DNA from: Brevibacillus_H sp041920465
GTDB taxonomy: Bacteria; Bacillota; Bacilli; Brevibacillales; Brevibacillaceae
Direction of reading: 5' to 3'
Length of the DNA: 64,000 nucleotides
Assembly (NCBI GenBank): GCA_041920465.1
Contig: JBHGXW010000024.1
Coordinates: 1 to 64,000 of the forward strand
Made by a program: the position numbers and the translations under genes. Below are positions 24,068-33,148 of this stretch, in pieces (positions within the stretch are counted from its first letter, which is position 1; every line of letters begins with the position of its first letter). The notes under the pieces are model-generated. The model had not been told where the DNA came from. It worked only from the letters and a program-made list of their open reading frames with translations, and ran no database searches.

Positions 24068-25846
24068 ATGGCTGAAACAAAAAACCTGGTTCGTGGCGGA
24101 AGCTTTCTGATTGATGCTGGTTCTTATGATGACGTGTTTACGCTGGAGGAACTCTCCGATGAACAAAAGATGATTGCCCAGACAACGGAAGATTTCGTGC
24201 GCAACGAAGTTCGTCCGCATCTGGAAGAGCTGGAGCACCAAAATTTCGACATCTCCGTACGTTTGCTCAAGGAATCGGCTGAGCTTGGGCTTTTGGCAGC
24301 AGACGTGCCGGAAGAGTACGAAGGACTTGGCCTCGACAAAATCAGTTCTGCATTAATTTCCGAGAAGTTTGCCTTGGCTCGCGGCTTCGGCATCACGCAC
24401 GGCGCACATGTAGGGATCGGTTCCCTCCCAATCGTGTACTTCGGCAATGAAGACCAAAAACGCCGTTATCTGCCAGACCTTGCTTCCGGTAAAAAAATTG
24501 CCGCTTATTGCTTGACTGAGCCAAGCTCCGGTTCCGACGCATTGGGTGCAAAAACTACCGCGAAGCTCTCGGAAGACGGCAAATATTACATCCTGAACGG
24601 TCAAAAACAATTCATCACCAACGCAGCGTTCGCAGACGTATTCATTGTTTACGCCAAAGTGGACGGCGAGCATTTCTCCGCCTTCATCGTAGAACGTGAA
24701 TTCCCCGGAGTATCCACCGGCACGGAAGAGAAGAAGATGGGTATCAAGTGCTCTTCCACTCGTACCGTCAATCTGGAAGACGTCAAGGTTCCGGTTGAAA
24801 ATCTGCTCGGTGAAATAGGCAAAGGCCACCATATCGCCTTCAACATCCTGAATGTAGGCCGTTACAAATTGGCGGTTGGCTCTGTTGGTTCTGCCAGACA
24901 CGCGCTCCACCTCGCCACAACTTATGCGAAAGAGCGCAAGCAATTCAAAACGGCGATCGCAAACTTCAACTTGATCAAAAACAAGCTGGGCAGCATGGCA
25001 ACCAAAATTTATGCGGCTGAAAGCACCGTATACCGCACAGTTGGCATGTTCGATGTGGCTCTCTCCGCTCTGGGTGAAAAAGCGGGAGATGGCCGGGAAG
25101 TCGCCAAAGCGATTGCTGATTACGCGATCGAATGCTCCATCAATAAAGTACACGCTTCCGAAGTGCTTGACTTCGTCGTGGATGAAGGTTTGCAAATTCA
25201 TGGCGGTTACGGTTTCATCCAAGAATATGAGATTGAGAACATGTATCGCGATTCCCGCATCAACCGGATCTTCGAAGGAACCAACGAAATTAACCGCTTG
25301 CTGATTCCGGATACACTAGTCAAGAAAGCGATGAAGGGCGAGCTTCCTCTCATGCAGGCAGCTGCAGGCTTGCAAGAAGAACTGATGAGCTACTATCCGC
25401 AAGAAATCGAAGAAGCACCACTTGCGGCGGAGAAACATCTTGTCGAAATGACCCGCAAAATTATCATGATGGTAGCCGGTTCGGCAATCATGAAATATCA
25501 AAAGGGTCTTTCGAATGAACAAGAGCTGCTTGCCTTTGCAGCTGATATGCTGATCGAGTTGTATGCAATGGACAGCGTTGTGAAGCGCACCGAAAAAGCA
25601 ATTGCGAAGAACGGCTTGGAAAAAGAGCAGCAAAAGCTCGACATGACGACTGTATATGTGCATGAGGCATTCGACAAGGTTGAAGCATGGGCAAAAGAAG
25701 CTTTGGCAGCGATGGAAGAAGGCGACGACCTGCGTTTGCGTCTGTCCATCCTCAAAAAGCTGACCCGCAGAAATCCGGTTAACACGGTTGCCCTGAAGCG
25801 CGCAATCGCTGACCGTGTAATCGAAGCGGATGGATACGTTCTGTAA
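24068..25846 (+). CDS. fadE: acyl-CoA dehydrogenase
   Basis: FAD-dependent first step of beta-oxidation. At 592 aa it is longer than the classic ~380-aa enzymes and matches the Bacillus FadE (YusJ) type with an extra C-terminal helical domain. It has AYCLTEPSSGSDALG for FAD/substrate binding, the IHGGYGFIQEYEIENMYRDSR segment and FEGTNEINRL. AAAGGAGCG precedes the ATG. It is the last gene of fadNAE, with a terminator 50 bp downstream. Electrons presumably pass to an ETF encoded elsewhere. Confidence 0.95.
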   Translation: MAETKNLVRGGSFLIDAGSYDDVFTLEELSDEQKMIAQTTEDFVRNEVRPHLEELEHQNFDISVRLLKESAELGLLAADVPEEYEGLGLDKISSALISEKFALARGFGITHGAHVGIGSLPIVYFGNEDQKRRYLPDLASGKKIAAYCLTEPSSGSDALGAKTTAKLSEDGKYYILNGQKQFITNAAFADVFIVYAKVDGEHFSAFIVEREFPGVSTGTEEKKMGIKCSSTRTVNLEDVKVPVENLLGEIGKGHHIAFNILNVGRYKLAVGSVGSARHALHLATTYAKERKQFKTAIANFNLIKNKLGSMATKIYAAESTVYRTVGMFDVALSALGEKAGDGREVAKAIADYAIECSINKVHASEVLDFVVDEGLQIHGGYGFIQEYEIENMYRDSRINRIFEGTNEINRLLIPDTLVKKAMKGELPLMQAAAGLQEELMSYYPQEIEEAPLAAEKHLVEMTRKIIMMVAGSAIMKYQKGLSNEQELLAFAADMLIELYAMDSVVKRTEKAIAKNGLEKEQQKLDMTTVYVHEAFDKVEAWAKEALAAMEEGDDLRLRLSILKKLTRRNPVNTVALKRAIADRVIEADGYVL

Positions 25847-25897
25847 TTGACTAAGAGAACCAAGCTGAGAAGAGGAATATGCTGCAAAGAGACAAGG

Positions 25898-25929
25898 AGC
25901 TGGGGCGAATTATTCCCCAGCTTCTTTTT
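25898..25929 (+). terminator. intrinsic terminator after fadE
   Basis: AGCTGGGG / CCCCAGCT stem, then TCTTTTTC. Confidence 0.82.
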
Positions 25930-25975
25930 CAAAGGTTAGGAATTTTTAATGAAACAAGTGTTAGGGGGGAAAATA

Positions 25976-27478
25976 ATGGCAGATTCAAAGGTTCTTGCGG
26001 ACAATATGCGGGAAGTGAATCAACTGTTGAAGAGGGTAAGCGGACTCGGGCTTCTCTTGTTTTATTCGGTCTGTTTCATCTTGAAGTATTTTCAGATGAT
26101 GGACATGGTTTCGTACCCTGGCCTGTTCATCGCAACAGGCATTTCGTTCGCATTCTATTTCGTGACGATTTTGCTTTATCGTATAACAAGAATTCATGCT
26201 TATTTTCATTATATATTTCCTCTGCAAATGTATATTACGATCGGAATTGGCAGCTTTTTGTTTCACGCGACGATCCCTGCCTTTTTCATTTGGCTGGTGC
26301 CCATCATTTATGCCGGACTGTATTCCCACCGCGGTTCGATGATATTGATTGGCGCGATCGTATTGCTGACCGCACCGCTTGAGACATTTTGGATCGGACA
26401 TGCTCCCGTAAGTGATATAGCTACCGTCACCTTGGTTCTTCTGATCGTGACGTTGCGTTTAATCTCCATGGTGAACCGCTCCCGGGTAATTATCCAAAAA
26501 ACGGAACAAGAATGGGAACGAAGCAATCAGCTGCAGCAGCAGAATCAAAGACTCTTGGCAGAAGTAGCGGCAACAACCGATGAGATTGGCCGGGTCATCC
26601 AGCAATTGAACCAGATGACGCAAGGAATACGCGAGGCCATGATGCAGATTGCCCAGGGAGGCGAGCACATCATTGTCAGCAGTCAGGAATCGAAGCAGAT
26701 TCTCGTCAACAATCAGCAGTTTGTCAGCCGACAAGTGGAGAAATCGGAGCATATCAGCATTGCCACCAAGCAAGCGGTAAAGCATGCCGAGGAGGTTGAA
26801 TCTGAAGCTTCCGAGGGAGAAGAAGTTGTATCCCGAATCGCATCGATTATTGAGGCGATTGATCTCCAATCTCTGAAAGCAACGGAAAAGGTGCTGCACC
26901 TGTCAGAACGGACACAAGAGATATTCGCGATTAGCGAATCAATCACCAATATCGCCAAGAATGTTACGGTGGTGGCCATCAATGCATCTATCGAAGCGGC
27001 GCGTGCCGGAGCAGCCGGACGTACCTTCCAGGTCGTAGCGGAGCAAGTACAGAGACTGGCAATTGAAGCATCCGATGCGGCCAAAGCGATCGGTGACTTG
27101 TCAGAGCATGTGCAGGCCGATTTGTCGGAGATTAACAGCAGCATGGCCGATAATCGGGAAGTGGTAAGCACAGGAGTAACCATCTCGCAACAAGCCAAAC
27201 AAAAGCTCTGCCATATTGAACAAGCGGTAAAGGAGATACATTTGCTCTTGCAAGAGATCGCCTGTGATTCGGATCATCAACAGGCTGAGGCAATGAAGAT
27301 CGAGGCAGGAATGCAGAATCTGCGCAAGAAGACAGAGGAAAACCTGATTCATATTGAGACAGCAGCTGCTTCCACGGAGGAAACGGCGGCGATCATGGAT
27401 GAATTTATGGTGATTGTGGAGAGACTGCAGGAGCGATCACAAACACTACAGCGGTTGGTCAAGGAGGTTGAACAGTAA
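25976..27478 (+). CDS. methyl-accepting chemotaxis protein with a multi-pass membrane sensor
   Basis: 500 aa from the ATG at 25976 (GGGGGG upstream; an in-frame ATG at 25949 lacks a ribosome site). The N-terminal ~190 residues form about six membrane helices with no extracellular domain and no obvious HAMP. A coiled-coil MCP signalling domain follows; its tip reads VVAINASIEAARAGAAGR. This MASE-like arrangement suggests sensing in or near the membrane, for example energy state or a hydrophobic signal; that is inference. It is flanked by terminators and so monocistronic. Confidence 0.85.
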   Translation: MADSKVLADNMREVNQLLKRVSGLGLLLFYSVCFILKYFQMMDMVSYPGLFIATGISFAFYFVTILLYRITRIHAYFHYIFPLQMYITIGIGSFLFHATIPAFFIWLVPIIYAGLYSHRGSMILIGAIVLLTAPLETFWIGHAPVSDIATVTLVLLIVTLRLISMVNRSRVIIQKTEQEWERSNQLQQQNQRLLAEVAATTDEIGRVIQQLNQMTQGIREAMMQIAQGGEHIIVSSQESKQILVNNQQFVSRQVEKSEHISIATKQAVKHAEEVESEASEGEEVVSRIASIIEAIDLQSLKATEKVLHLSERTQEIFAISESITNIAKNVTVVAINASIEAARAGAAGRTFQVVAEQVQRLAIEASDAAKAIGDLSEHVQADLSEINSSMADNREVVSTGVTISQQAKQKLCHIEQAVKEIHLLLQEIACDSDHQQAEAMKIEAGMQNLRKKTEENLIHIETAAASTEETAAIMDEFMVIVERLQERSQTLQRLVKEVEQ

Positions 27479-27480
27479 AA

Positions 27481-27514
27481 AGAGTGCTTGCCACATCGGC
27501 AGCACTCTTTTTTT
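27481..27514 (+). terminator. bidirectional terminator between the MCP gene and mtnD
   Basis: AGAGTGCTTGCC / GGCAGCACTCT stem with seven T on plus and five T on minus. It can serve both convergent transcripts. Confidence 0.85.
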
Positions 27515-27537
27515 CACATATCAGAAATGTTTTTCTT

Positions 27538-28068
27538 CTACGCAGTTGTCGGTTCCTCGTAGATCGCTTCCCAGCCAGCGGGAGTAATGAACAGACGGAT
27601 TGCTTTAATCTTGCGGTCTTCCATCAGGGAGAAGTAGTGGCGGGTATAGGAAGGAACGGAAATTAAATCGCCGGGCTCCATCTCCACATCAAACCAGTTG
27701 TTGTCTGCTCCGCGAATGGTGAAGATGCCATGGCCGTCCACGCAGAAGCGCACTTCGTCATCGGTATGATGATGTTCGCCGCGGAAAGCAACCAGCAATT
27801 TATCCAGATTTGGAGTGTTCTCAGACAGCATGACAAGGTCGGCAGTGGTGTAGCCTTGGCGGGTGCTGATGTCGTCGATCTCTTTTCGGAAAAGCTCGAT
27901 GATTTCGGCTTTTTCGGCGTCAGTCAATTGATAATTGTCACGCAGATGGGTGCTTAAGCGGTCTACTCCCCAGACCTCATAGGTGACTCCTTGGGATGTA
28001 AGGAACTCCTTCACCTTTTCCGTTCCTTCCAAATACTCGTTGGTCGCGTGAAAACGTACTCTTGCCAT
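27538..28068 (-). CDS. mtnD: acireductone dioxygenase
   Basis: Methionine salvage: oxidises acireductone to the 2-keto acid precursor of methionine plus formate (Fe form) or to an off-pathway product (Ni form). 176-aa cupin with ligands His99, His101, Glu105 and His144 (HHHTDDE, then TRH). It is last in the leftward mtnW-X-B-D operon. The gap to mtnB is 41 bp. The operon is controlled by the SAM-I riboswitch at 30692-30865. Confidence 0.95.
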   Translation of the reverse strand: MARVRFHATNEYLEGTEKVKEFLTSQGVTYEVWGVDRLSTHLRDNYQLTDAEKAEIIELFRKEIDDISTRQGYTTADLVMLSENTPNLDKLLVAFRGEHHHTDDEVRFCVDGHGIFTIRGADNNWFDVEMEPGDLISVPSYTRHYFSLMEDRKIKAIRLFITPAGWEAIYEEPTTA

Positions 28069-28109
28069 TGGGTAAGCCTCCTAAATAAGATTTTTTTAAG
28101 AATCCCTAG

Positions 28110-28757
28110 CTAACGGGTTGATACTGATATTTGACGAAGTTGCAGGATGCGAAGATGGTATTCAAACAAGAACTCAAACGCTTCCAGATGGCGCTTGGCG
28201 GCAAAATCGCTGTCGCCCCATGCGTAAATTCCGTGGTTGCGGATTAACACGCCTGGCACTTCCGGAGCAATTACTTTTTCAATGGCAGCCGCCAAAGTGG
28301 GAATGTCTGCGTAGTTCTCCACGATGGGAATGGATATTTCCGCGTTTTCTTCCCAGATGCCCAGTCCTTTGATCAGCTCCTGCCCGCGAATGGAGAAGGC
28401 CCGCTGTCCGAAATATAGCTCGGAGATCACGTTATTGCTGACCGTGTGGACGTGAAAGCATGCTCCCGCTGACGGAATCTTGCGGTATACGACGGCGTGG
28501 ATAAGCGTCTCGGCGGATGGCTTCAAACCTGTCTGTTCTATCGGATTCGCTTCTTTGTCTACCACCAGGTAATCCTCTGGAGTCAGTTTGGTCTTATCTT
28601 TTCCGCTGGCTGTTACGGCAAAGAGGATTGGATCAGACGCGATTTTGATTGACAGGTTCCCGCTGGTGCCGGGGAACCAGTTCCGGCTGGCAAACGCCAT
28701 TTTTACATCGTCAAGCCGGCGGTAAGCATCGGCTCGCAGCTCTTCGTTGATTAACAC
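28110..28757 (-). CDS. mtnB: methylthioribulose-1-phosphate dehydratase
   Basis: Zn-dependent class II aldolase-like enzyme converting MTRu-1-P to the diketo phosphate. 215 aa; SGNLS, the paired histidines in HVHTV and the later RNHG motif fit the family. The start is GTG at 28757, with AGGAGG 11 bp upstream in the end of mtnX; the genes are nearly fused (3-bp gap). It acts between MtnA and MtnW. Confidence 0.93.
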   Translation of the reverse strand: MLINEELRADAYRRLDDVKMAFASRNWFPGTSGNLSIKIASDPILFAVTASGKDKTKLTPEDYLVVDKEANPIEQTGLKPSAETLIHAVVYRKIPSAGACFHVHTVSNNVISELYFGQRAFSIRGQELIKGLGIWEENAEISIPIVENYADIPTLAAAIEKVIAPEVPGVLIRNHGIYAWGDSDFAAKRHLEAFEFLFEYHLRILQLRQISVSTR

Positions 28758-28760
28758 GTC

Positions 28761-29432
28761 TCATCGTACCTCCTGACGCTGGGTAATCTCTTCAAGGATG
28801 GAAATCACATCAAAGAAGGTTGTAAAAGGCTGGTAGGGAAGCCGCAGCTCTTCGCATTTCTCGGTCAACAGGGAACGGGAGATGACGAAATCGGCTATTT
28901 TGGCTCCGGCCAAGTCGGTAATGCTGTCGCCGATCACAACGCGATAGTAATGCTCTGGGTTAAACTTGCGAATGATCGCCGTTTTGCACATGCCGCAATC
29001 GGTGGAGCAGTGTTCGTCGCAAGAGTGCGGCCAGGTAACGGTGATCGTCTCTTGGGAAAAATCGCTGCCGTTGCAATAGATTTGCTCTTCCAAACCAAAC
29101 GGTTGAAGCATCGGGTAGACGAAGAAATCGATTCCGCCGCTGGTAATCAGCAGCTTGATTCCTTTATCCCGGCAATATTGAATGAACTCGGCAAAGCCTA
29201 GGCGAATCTTGGCTTCCCGCAGGAGAAAATCAATAATCTCTTGTTTCCGCGATGAGGGAATGGTGGCAAACAGCCTGCCGACTCCTTCGCGGATGGTGAT
29301 TTGTTGGGAGAGGATCTTCTCCGTCAGCTCTTCCCAGCCAGGCGGGGCAAATTCCCGCATAATCGCGATGATATTGTCTTTTTCCGTAATGGTGCCGTCG
29401 AAATCACAAAAGAGTACAAGCTGTTTCTGCAT
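28761..29432 (-). CDS. mtnX: 2-hydroxy-3-keto-5-methylthiopentenyl-1-phosphate phosphatase
   Basis: HAD-family phosphatase producing acireductone. 223 aa from the ATG at 29432, which overlaps the mtnW stop by one base (TAATG); an in-frame ATG at 29447 is the alternative. The HAD nucleophile motif DFDGTIT lies at the N-terminus, with SGGIDFFVYP and GDSITD further on. The MtnW-plus-MtnX pair replaces MtnC in Bacillus-type salvage. GGGGGC lies 9 bp upstream. Confidence 0.94.
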   Translation of the reverse strand: MQKQLVLFCDFDGTITEKDNIIAIMREFAPPGWEELTEKILSQQITIREGVGRLFATIPSSRKQEIIDFLLREAKIRLGFAEFIQYCRDKGIKLLITSGGIDFFVYPMLQPFGLEEQIYCNGSDFSQETITVTWPHSCDEHCSTDCGMCKTAIIRKFNPEHYYRVVIGDSITDLAGAKIADFVISRSLLTEKCEELRLPYQPFTTFFDVISILEEITQRQEVR

Positions 29433-30643
29433 TATTTCTGCCCCCATTTATTCAAGGCGATGGCCAGCGGTTCAAAGCCGGAAGCTGCTTCATCCAGGCT
29501 TTGGCCGCGTACAACGGCTTCAATTGCTTTCATAAACGCTTTGGCTCCGTCCGTTGCACCACCCGGATGTCCGTGTATGCCGCCGCCTGCGTTTACTACC
29601 TGATCAATGCCAAAATCGGCAAACAATTGTCCGACCAATCCCGGATGAATCCCGGCGGAAGGAACAGGGAAGGAACGCTTCAGTTTGGAATCGGCTTCTG
29701 TTAAATGGGAAGCAAGGGTAAGGGCTTCTGCTTTATCCAGCGCTACATTGCCGTATGGAGACGGGAACAAGACCAGATCGGCCCCGGCCAAACGCATCAG
29801 TTTTCCCAATAACAGCGGCGTGGCAATTCCGTAATCAGGGGAAGGGTACAGCGCACCGGCCAATGCCGGATGAGCCATGATTGGCACGTTCACTTCCGAA
29901 TCCTGCACCAATCGATGCAAAACATCAAATCCGTAGCTTAATACGTTGAACAAGAGGCATTGTGCGCCAGCTTCAACGGCACGTTTTGCTTTGTCGATCA
30001 ACTCGTGGGTGGGTCCGGTCAGGTTGGCGGCATACAGCACAGGTTTGCCTGTCTCTTGTTCCACTTCCCTGGCAATTTGGCCGAATGCTTGAATTCGCTC
30101 GATAAAAGGCGCCTGCTCATCGGCAAAGAAGATTTCGTCATCCTTCACCAGATCAAGGCCGCCGAGCGCCTGGGCGCGGAACTGTGTTTTTAGATCATCG
30201 AAAGGCATGCCGAGGCAAGACTTGAAAATGCTCATACAAAGCGGACGGTCATATACCCCCAGGCGCTCGCGCACACCCTCGATTCCGAACTTCGGGCCGG
30301 GGAAGGGGGCTGTGAAGGATTCGGGAAATTGAATATCCACCAGCTTGATCTTGCCGTCCATCGAAAGTTTGCCGAACACTCCGGTCAAAAGGGACGGAAT
30401 ATCGTTGGTAAAGTTACGGGCCGGATAGCTGATCGTGATTGTACCGCGTACCTCGCCGTTTTCCTTTTCTTCGATCGGGTGGACGAAGTGAACTTCGCCG
30501 AGATAGGGACGGAGTGCCTCCTGTTTCGCCAGAGGCAAATCTGTCCAGGAGCCGACAGTCATTCCTACGGCAATGGCGTTTGCTTTTTTCTCCAAATCTT
30601 TTGCTTGTGTCAAGTAGGTTACCAAAATTCGATCCTGGCTCAC
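29432..30643 (-). CDS. mtnW: 2,3-diketo-5-methylthiopentyl-1-phosphate enolase (RuBisCO-like)
   Basis: RuBisCO-like protein that enolises the diketo phosphate in methionine salvage; it does not fix CO2. 403 aa; the RuBisCO large-chain fold is recognisable in GGLDLVKDDE (the conserved Lys is kept) and in PAGGIHPG-like segments near the C-terminus (NAGGGIHGHPGG). The start is GTG at 30643, 9-10 bp after AAAAGGAGG. It is the first gene after the leftward SAM-I riboswitch. It overlaps mtnX by one base. Confidence 0.95.
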   Translation of the reverse strand: MSQDRILVTYLTQAKDLEKKANAIAVGMTVGSWTDLPLAKQEALRPYLGEVHFVHPIEEKENGEVRGTITISYPARNFTNDIPSLLTGVFGKLSMDGKIKLVDIQFPESFTAPFPGPKFGIEGVRERLGVYDRPLCMSIFKSCLGMPFDDLKTQFRAQALGGLDLVKDDEIFFADEQAPFIERIQAFGQIAREVEQETGKPVLYAANLTGPTHELIDKAKRAVEAGAQCLLFNVLSYGFDVLHRLVQDSEVNVPIMAHPALAGALYPSPDYGIATPLLLGKLMRLAGADLVLFPSPYGNVALDKAEALTLASHLTEADSKLKRSFPVPSAGIHPGLVGQLFADFGIDQVVNAGGGIHGHPGGATDGAKAFMKAIEAVVRGQSLDEAASGFEPLAIALNKWGQK

Positions 30644-30691
30644 CGATAAGCCTCCTTTTAGCGATACCTCGAACTTATAAGTTTTTCCCCA

Positions 30692-30865
30692 GCAAAAAAG
30701 CCTCCTTCAAGAGAAGGAGGCGCGTCTTATGCGTTAGCTTCTTCTCTCATCTCTCAAAAACCAACAAAGGTTTTTGCAGGATTTAGCACCGTTACGTACC
30801 AATAAGTCGTACGCCGGTTGCCGGGCTTCATTGGGCCAGTCCCTCAGCCTTCTCACAATAAGAGT
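30692..30865 (-). promoter_or_regulatory. SAM-I (S-box) riboswitch of mtnWXBD
   Basis: Minus-strand leader with the S-box core: GGCTGAGGGACTGGCCC, then GAAGCCCGGCAACCGG, ACGGTGCTAAATCCTGCA and GATGAGAG closing P1 (about 30740-30865). A strong terminator (GCCTCCTT / AAGGAGGC, then six U; 30692-30721) precedes mtnW. SAM binding should terminate transcription. Confidence 0.95.
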
Positions 30866-30913
30866 TGTGTCAGAAAATATAGAATTGAGCCGTTTTTTGC
30901 AAACGGTAATCAA

Positions 30914-30943
30914 ATCATATGATGATTATCGCATCGCTGTCAA
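30914..30943 (-). promoter_or_regulatory. sigma-A promoter of the leftward mtn operon
   Basis: Minus-strand TTGACA (30938-30943), 18-bp spacer, TATGAT (30914-30919), about 50 bp before the riboswitch. Confidence 0.8.
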
Positions 30944-31001
30944 CTGTCATTTTGGGTAAAATGTGCAGACAAGCGGAGATTTTTTGAGTTGAAAAAAAGT
31001 A

Positions 31002-31032
31002 TTGACAATTTGCTGGAATCCTGTGTTATGAT
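31002..31032 (+). promoter_or_regulatory. sigma-A promoter of the rightward mtn operon
   Basis: TTGACA (31002-31007) and TATGAT (31027-31032) with a long 19-bp spacer, helped by an extended -10 (TGTTATGAT). It diverges from the leftward promoter. Confidence 0.72.
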
Positions 31033-31072
31033 TCATCGTAATTGCAAAACCGAATATCGTGTGAATGGATTT

Positions 31073-31202
31073 CCTTATCCAGAGACGGTGGAGGGACTGG
31101 CCCGATGATACCCAGCAACCGACACATTTCTTGCTTTTGTTAATCGGCAAGAGTGTGCACGGTGCTAATTCCTGCAGAAGAATACATTCTGGAAGATAAG
31201 GG
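31073..31202 (+). promoter_or_regulatory. SAM-I (S-box) riboswitch of the DUF1722-mtnK-mtnA operon
   Basis: Plus-strand aptamer: P1 strands CCTTATCC and GGAAGATAAGG, core GGTGGAGGGACTGGCCC, GATACCCAGCAACCG and ACGGTGCTAATTCCTGC. It is clearly the same class as the leftward one but diverged in the peripheral helices. Confidence 0.94.
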
Positions 31203-31214
31203 GGAACGACGACG

Positions 31215-31868
31215 TTGACAACGTGTGCACAGGACCTCTTTTCTTTGGAAAAGAGGTCTTTTTTCGTACAGCTTTCAAGAGCTTTTTGTGAGCAGCTCTG
31301 GGCGGAACACAAATATCTGGTGATGCTTGCATCCTATCGGGATTATCAAGAAATCGTTCAAGCGTTTAAAGAACGGGTACAGCTTTCGAGAGAGACAGGG
31401 AACAAGAATTGGACGGATTTTGCCGATTGGCTGTGCAACAGGCTGCAGGAAATAAAGCGGCAGTCGACGGATGAAGGAAACGCCCGAAATGCGCTGGTAC
31501 ACGCTTTCGGACATTTGCGCGGTAAGCTGGCAGAGGAAGAAAGCGGGTCGTGGCATCTGCTCTTAAGCGGGGATTGGAAAGAGGCGTGGACCACCTTATT
31601 CCTTTTGGCAATGGAACGGGGAGACGAATACTTGAAGCGTTCCCGTCTGTTTGCGCCGGATAGTCCGACTGCCCACGTCTGGCTTCGGGTTCGCGGCAAA
31701 GATTGGTTTATCCAAAGAGACGAAGGCAACTGGAAAGTGCTTTCTGTCGAAGAGGTCGCCAATGAAGTGAAAGATTGCAAGGTAAACAAACTGGTGGAAT
31801 ATCGTTTGATGGCTAGATTGGAAGAGCTGACAAATCCTCTGGAGATGTATGAGAAGTGCTTGCCTTAG
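31215..31868 (+). CDS. DUF1722 (YbgA)-like protein in the methionine salvage operon
   Basis: 217-aa protein of unknown function. Residues about 25-140 match the DUF1722/YbgA pattern: LWAEHKYLVMLAS, then NALVHAFGHLRGKL and a later EYLKRSRLFAPDSP. About 75 further residues are unassigned. The start is a TTG 10 bp after AAGGGG; the next in-frame candidates (31316-31322) lack a ribosome site and would remove the conserved HKYLVM. The riboswitch terminator (31233-31264) therefore lies inside codons 7-17. DUF1722 is often fused to DUF523, the family of the thiouracil desulfurase TudS (from memory), so a sulfur-related role is conceivable. mtnK follows after 53 bp. Confidence 0.72.
   Translation: MTTCAQDLFSLEKRSFFVQLSRAFCEQLWAEHKYLVMLASYRDYQEIVQAFKERVQLSRETGNKNWTDFADWLCNRLQEIKRQSTDEGNARNALVHAFGHLRGKLAEEESGSWHLLLSGDWKEAWTTLFLLAMERGDEYLKRSRLFAPDSPTAHVWLRVRGKDWFIQRDEGNWKVLSVEEVANEVKDCKVNKLVEYRLMARLEELTNPLEMYEKCLP
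31233..31264 (+). terminator. riboswitch terminator inside the 5' coding sequence
   Basis: GACCTCTTTT / AAAAGAGGTC perfect 10-bp stem with a CTTTGG loop and six T. It is the expression platform of the rightward SAM-I riboswitch. Confidence 0.9.
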
Positions 31869-31921
31869 GAGCCGCTTGGAAGCCGGGAGAAAACGTGGAG
31901 GAAGAAGGGAGAAGATGACAG

Positions 31922-33148
31922 ATGGCATATCGTGCGTTAACGGAGCAGGAAGCGGTAGAATATGTGCGTCAATTGCCTGGTTTATTCGAACCAGACAGCA
32001 GGCTGACCAGTACGGAAATTGGTGACGGTAACTTGAATCTGGTGTTTCATATTCGGGAAGAGGGTACCCAAAAAAGCGTAATCGTGAAGCAAGCCTTGCC
32101 TTACGCCCGGGTGGTGGGCGAATCGTGGCCACTCACGCTGGACCGCGCCAGAATTGAAAGCGAGGCGCTCCTTATCCAGAGTAAACTGGTTCCTGAATTG
32201 GTGCCGCATGTATACCGTTACGATAGCGAACTGGCGCTTACCGTCATGGAGGACTTGAGCGATCACACCATTATGCGCAAAGGATTGATTAAAGGGGAAC
32301 GCTATCCGCTGTTTGCCAAGCAGATTGGCCGATTCCTGGCCGAGACACTTTTCTTTACGTCTGATTTGGGAATCCATCCCTATGAGAAAAAATCGCTTGT
32401 CGCAAAATTCATAAATCCTGAGCTTTGCAAAATAACCGAAGATTTGATATTTACTGATCCTTACGAAAATGCGGACACTAACAATTTCAATCCGTTAATT
32501 CGCCAGGATGTAGAAGCGATTTGGACGAACGGCCCGTTGAAGCGGGAAGTTGCCAAATTGAAGTTCGGCTTTCTGACCCGGGCAGAAGCACTTTTGCATG
32601 GCGATTTGCACACAGGCAGTATTTTTGTGACGCCGACCAGCACCAAGGTGATTGATCCGGAGTTCGCATACTATGGCCCGATCGGCTTCGACATTGGCCA
32701 GGTAATCGCCAACTTGCTGCTCAATTACGCGGCGCAGCATGGACTCCAGGCCAATATCGCGGAACGCCAGGCATACCGTCAGTATTTGCTTGAGACGGTA
32801 GAAAACGTCTGGCAAGAATTCGTGTATCGATTTGTTCAGCTCTGGCACAAAGAAGCCAAGGAACGAAGCGCACGTGTGGAAGACTTCTGGCAAGAGTACG
32901 TGGCTTGGGTGCTTCAGGATGCGGTCGGCTACGCTGGCTGTGAAGTGCTTCGCCGGGTGATTGGATTGGCAGGAGTTGCCGACTTGAATTCGATCGAGAA
33001 TGACGAAGTGAGGGCGGAAGCGGAACGGCTTGCCTTGCGGATTGGCACCGCGCTGATTCTCGAACGCAAAAACGTCAAGGAGAGCACGGATATTAGTGCC
33101 ATTGTGTTGAATCTGACTACTACTAGCAAGCAGGAGGAAGCAGTATGA
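31922..33148 (+). CDS. mtnK: 5-methylthioribose kinase
   Basis: Phosphorylates methylthioribose to MTR-1-phosphate, the entry step of salvage. 408 aa, protein-kinase-like fold of the choline kinase type: IGDGNLNLVFHI loop, VKQALPY with the ATP lysine, LLHGDLHTGSIF catalytic loop and VIDPEFAYYGP metal loop. It overlaps mtnA by 4 bp (ATGA) and is thus translationally coupled. It lies downstream of the rightward SAM-I riboswitch. Confidence 0.96.
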   Translation: MAYRALTEQEAVEYVRQLPGLFEPDSRLTSTEIGDGNLNLVFHIREEGTQKSVIVKQALPYARVVGESWPLTLDRARIESEALLIQSKLVPELVPHVYRYDSELALTVMEDLSDHTIMRKGLIKGERYPLFAKQIGRFLAETLFFTSDLGIHPYEKKSLVAKFINPELCKITEDLIFTDPYENADTNNFNPLIRQDVEAIWTNGPLKREVAKLKFGFLTRAEALLHGDLHTGSIFVTPTSTKVIDPEFAYYGPIGFDIGQVIANLLLNYAAQHGLQANIAERQAYRQYLLETVENVWQEFVYRFVQLWHKEAKERSARVEDFWQEYVAWVLQDAVGYAGCEVLRRVIGLAGVADLNSIENDEVRAEAERLALRIGTALILERKNVKESTDISAIVLNLTTTSKQEEAV

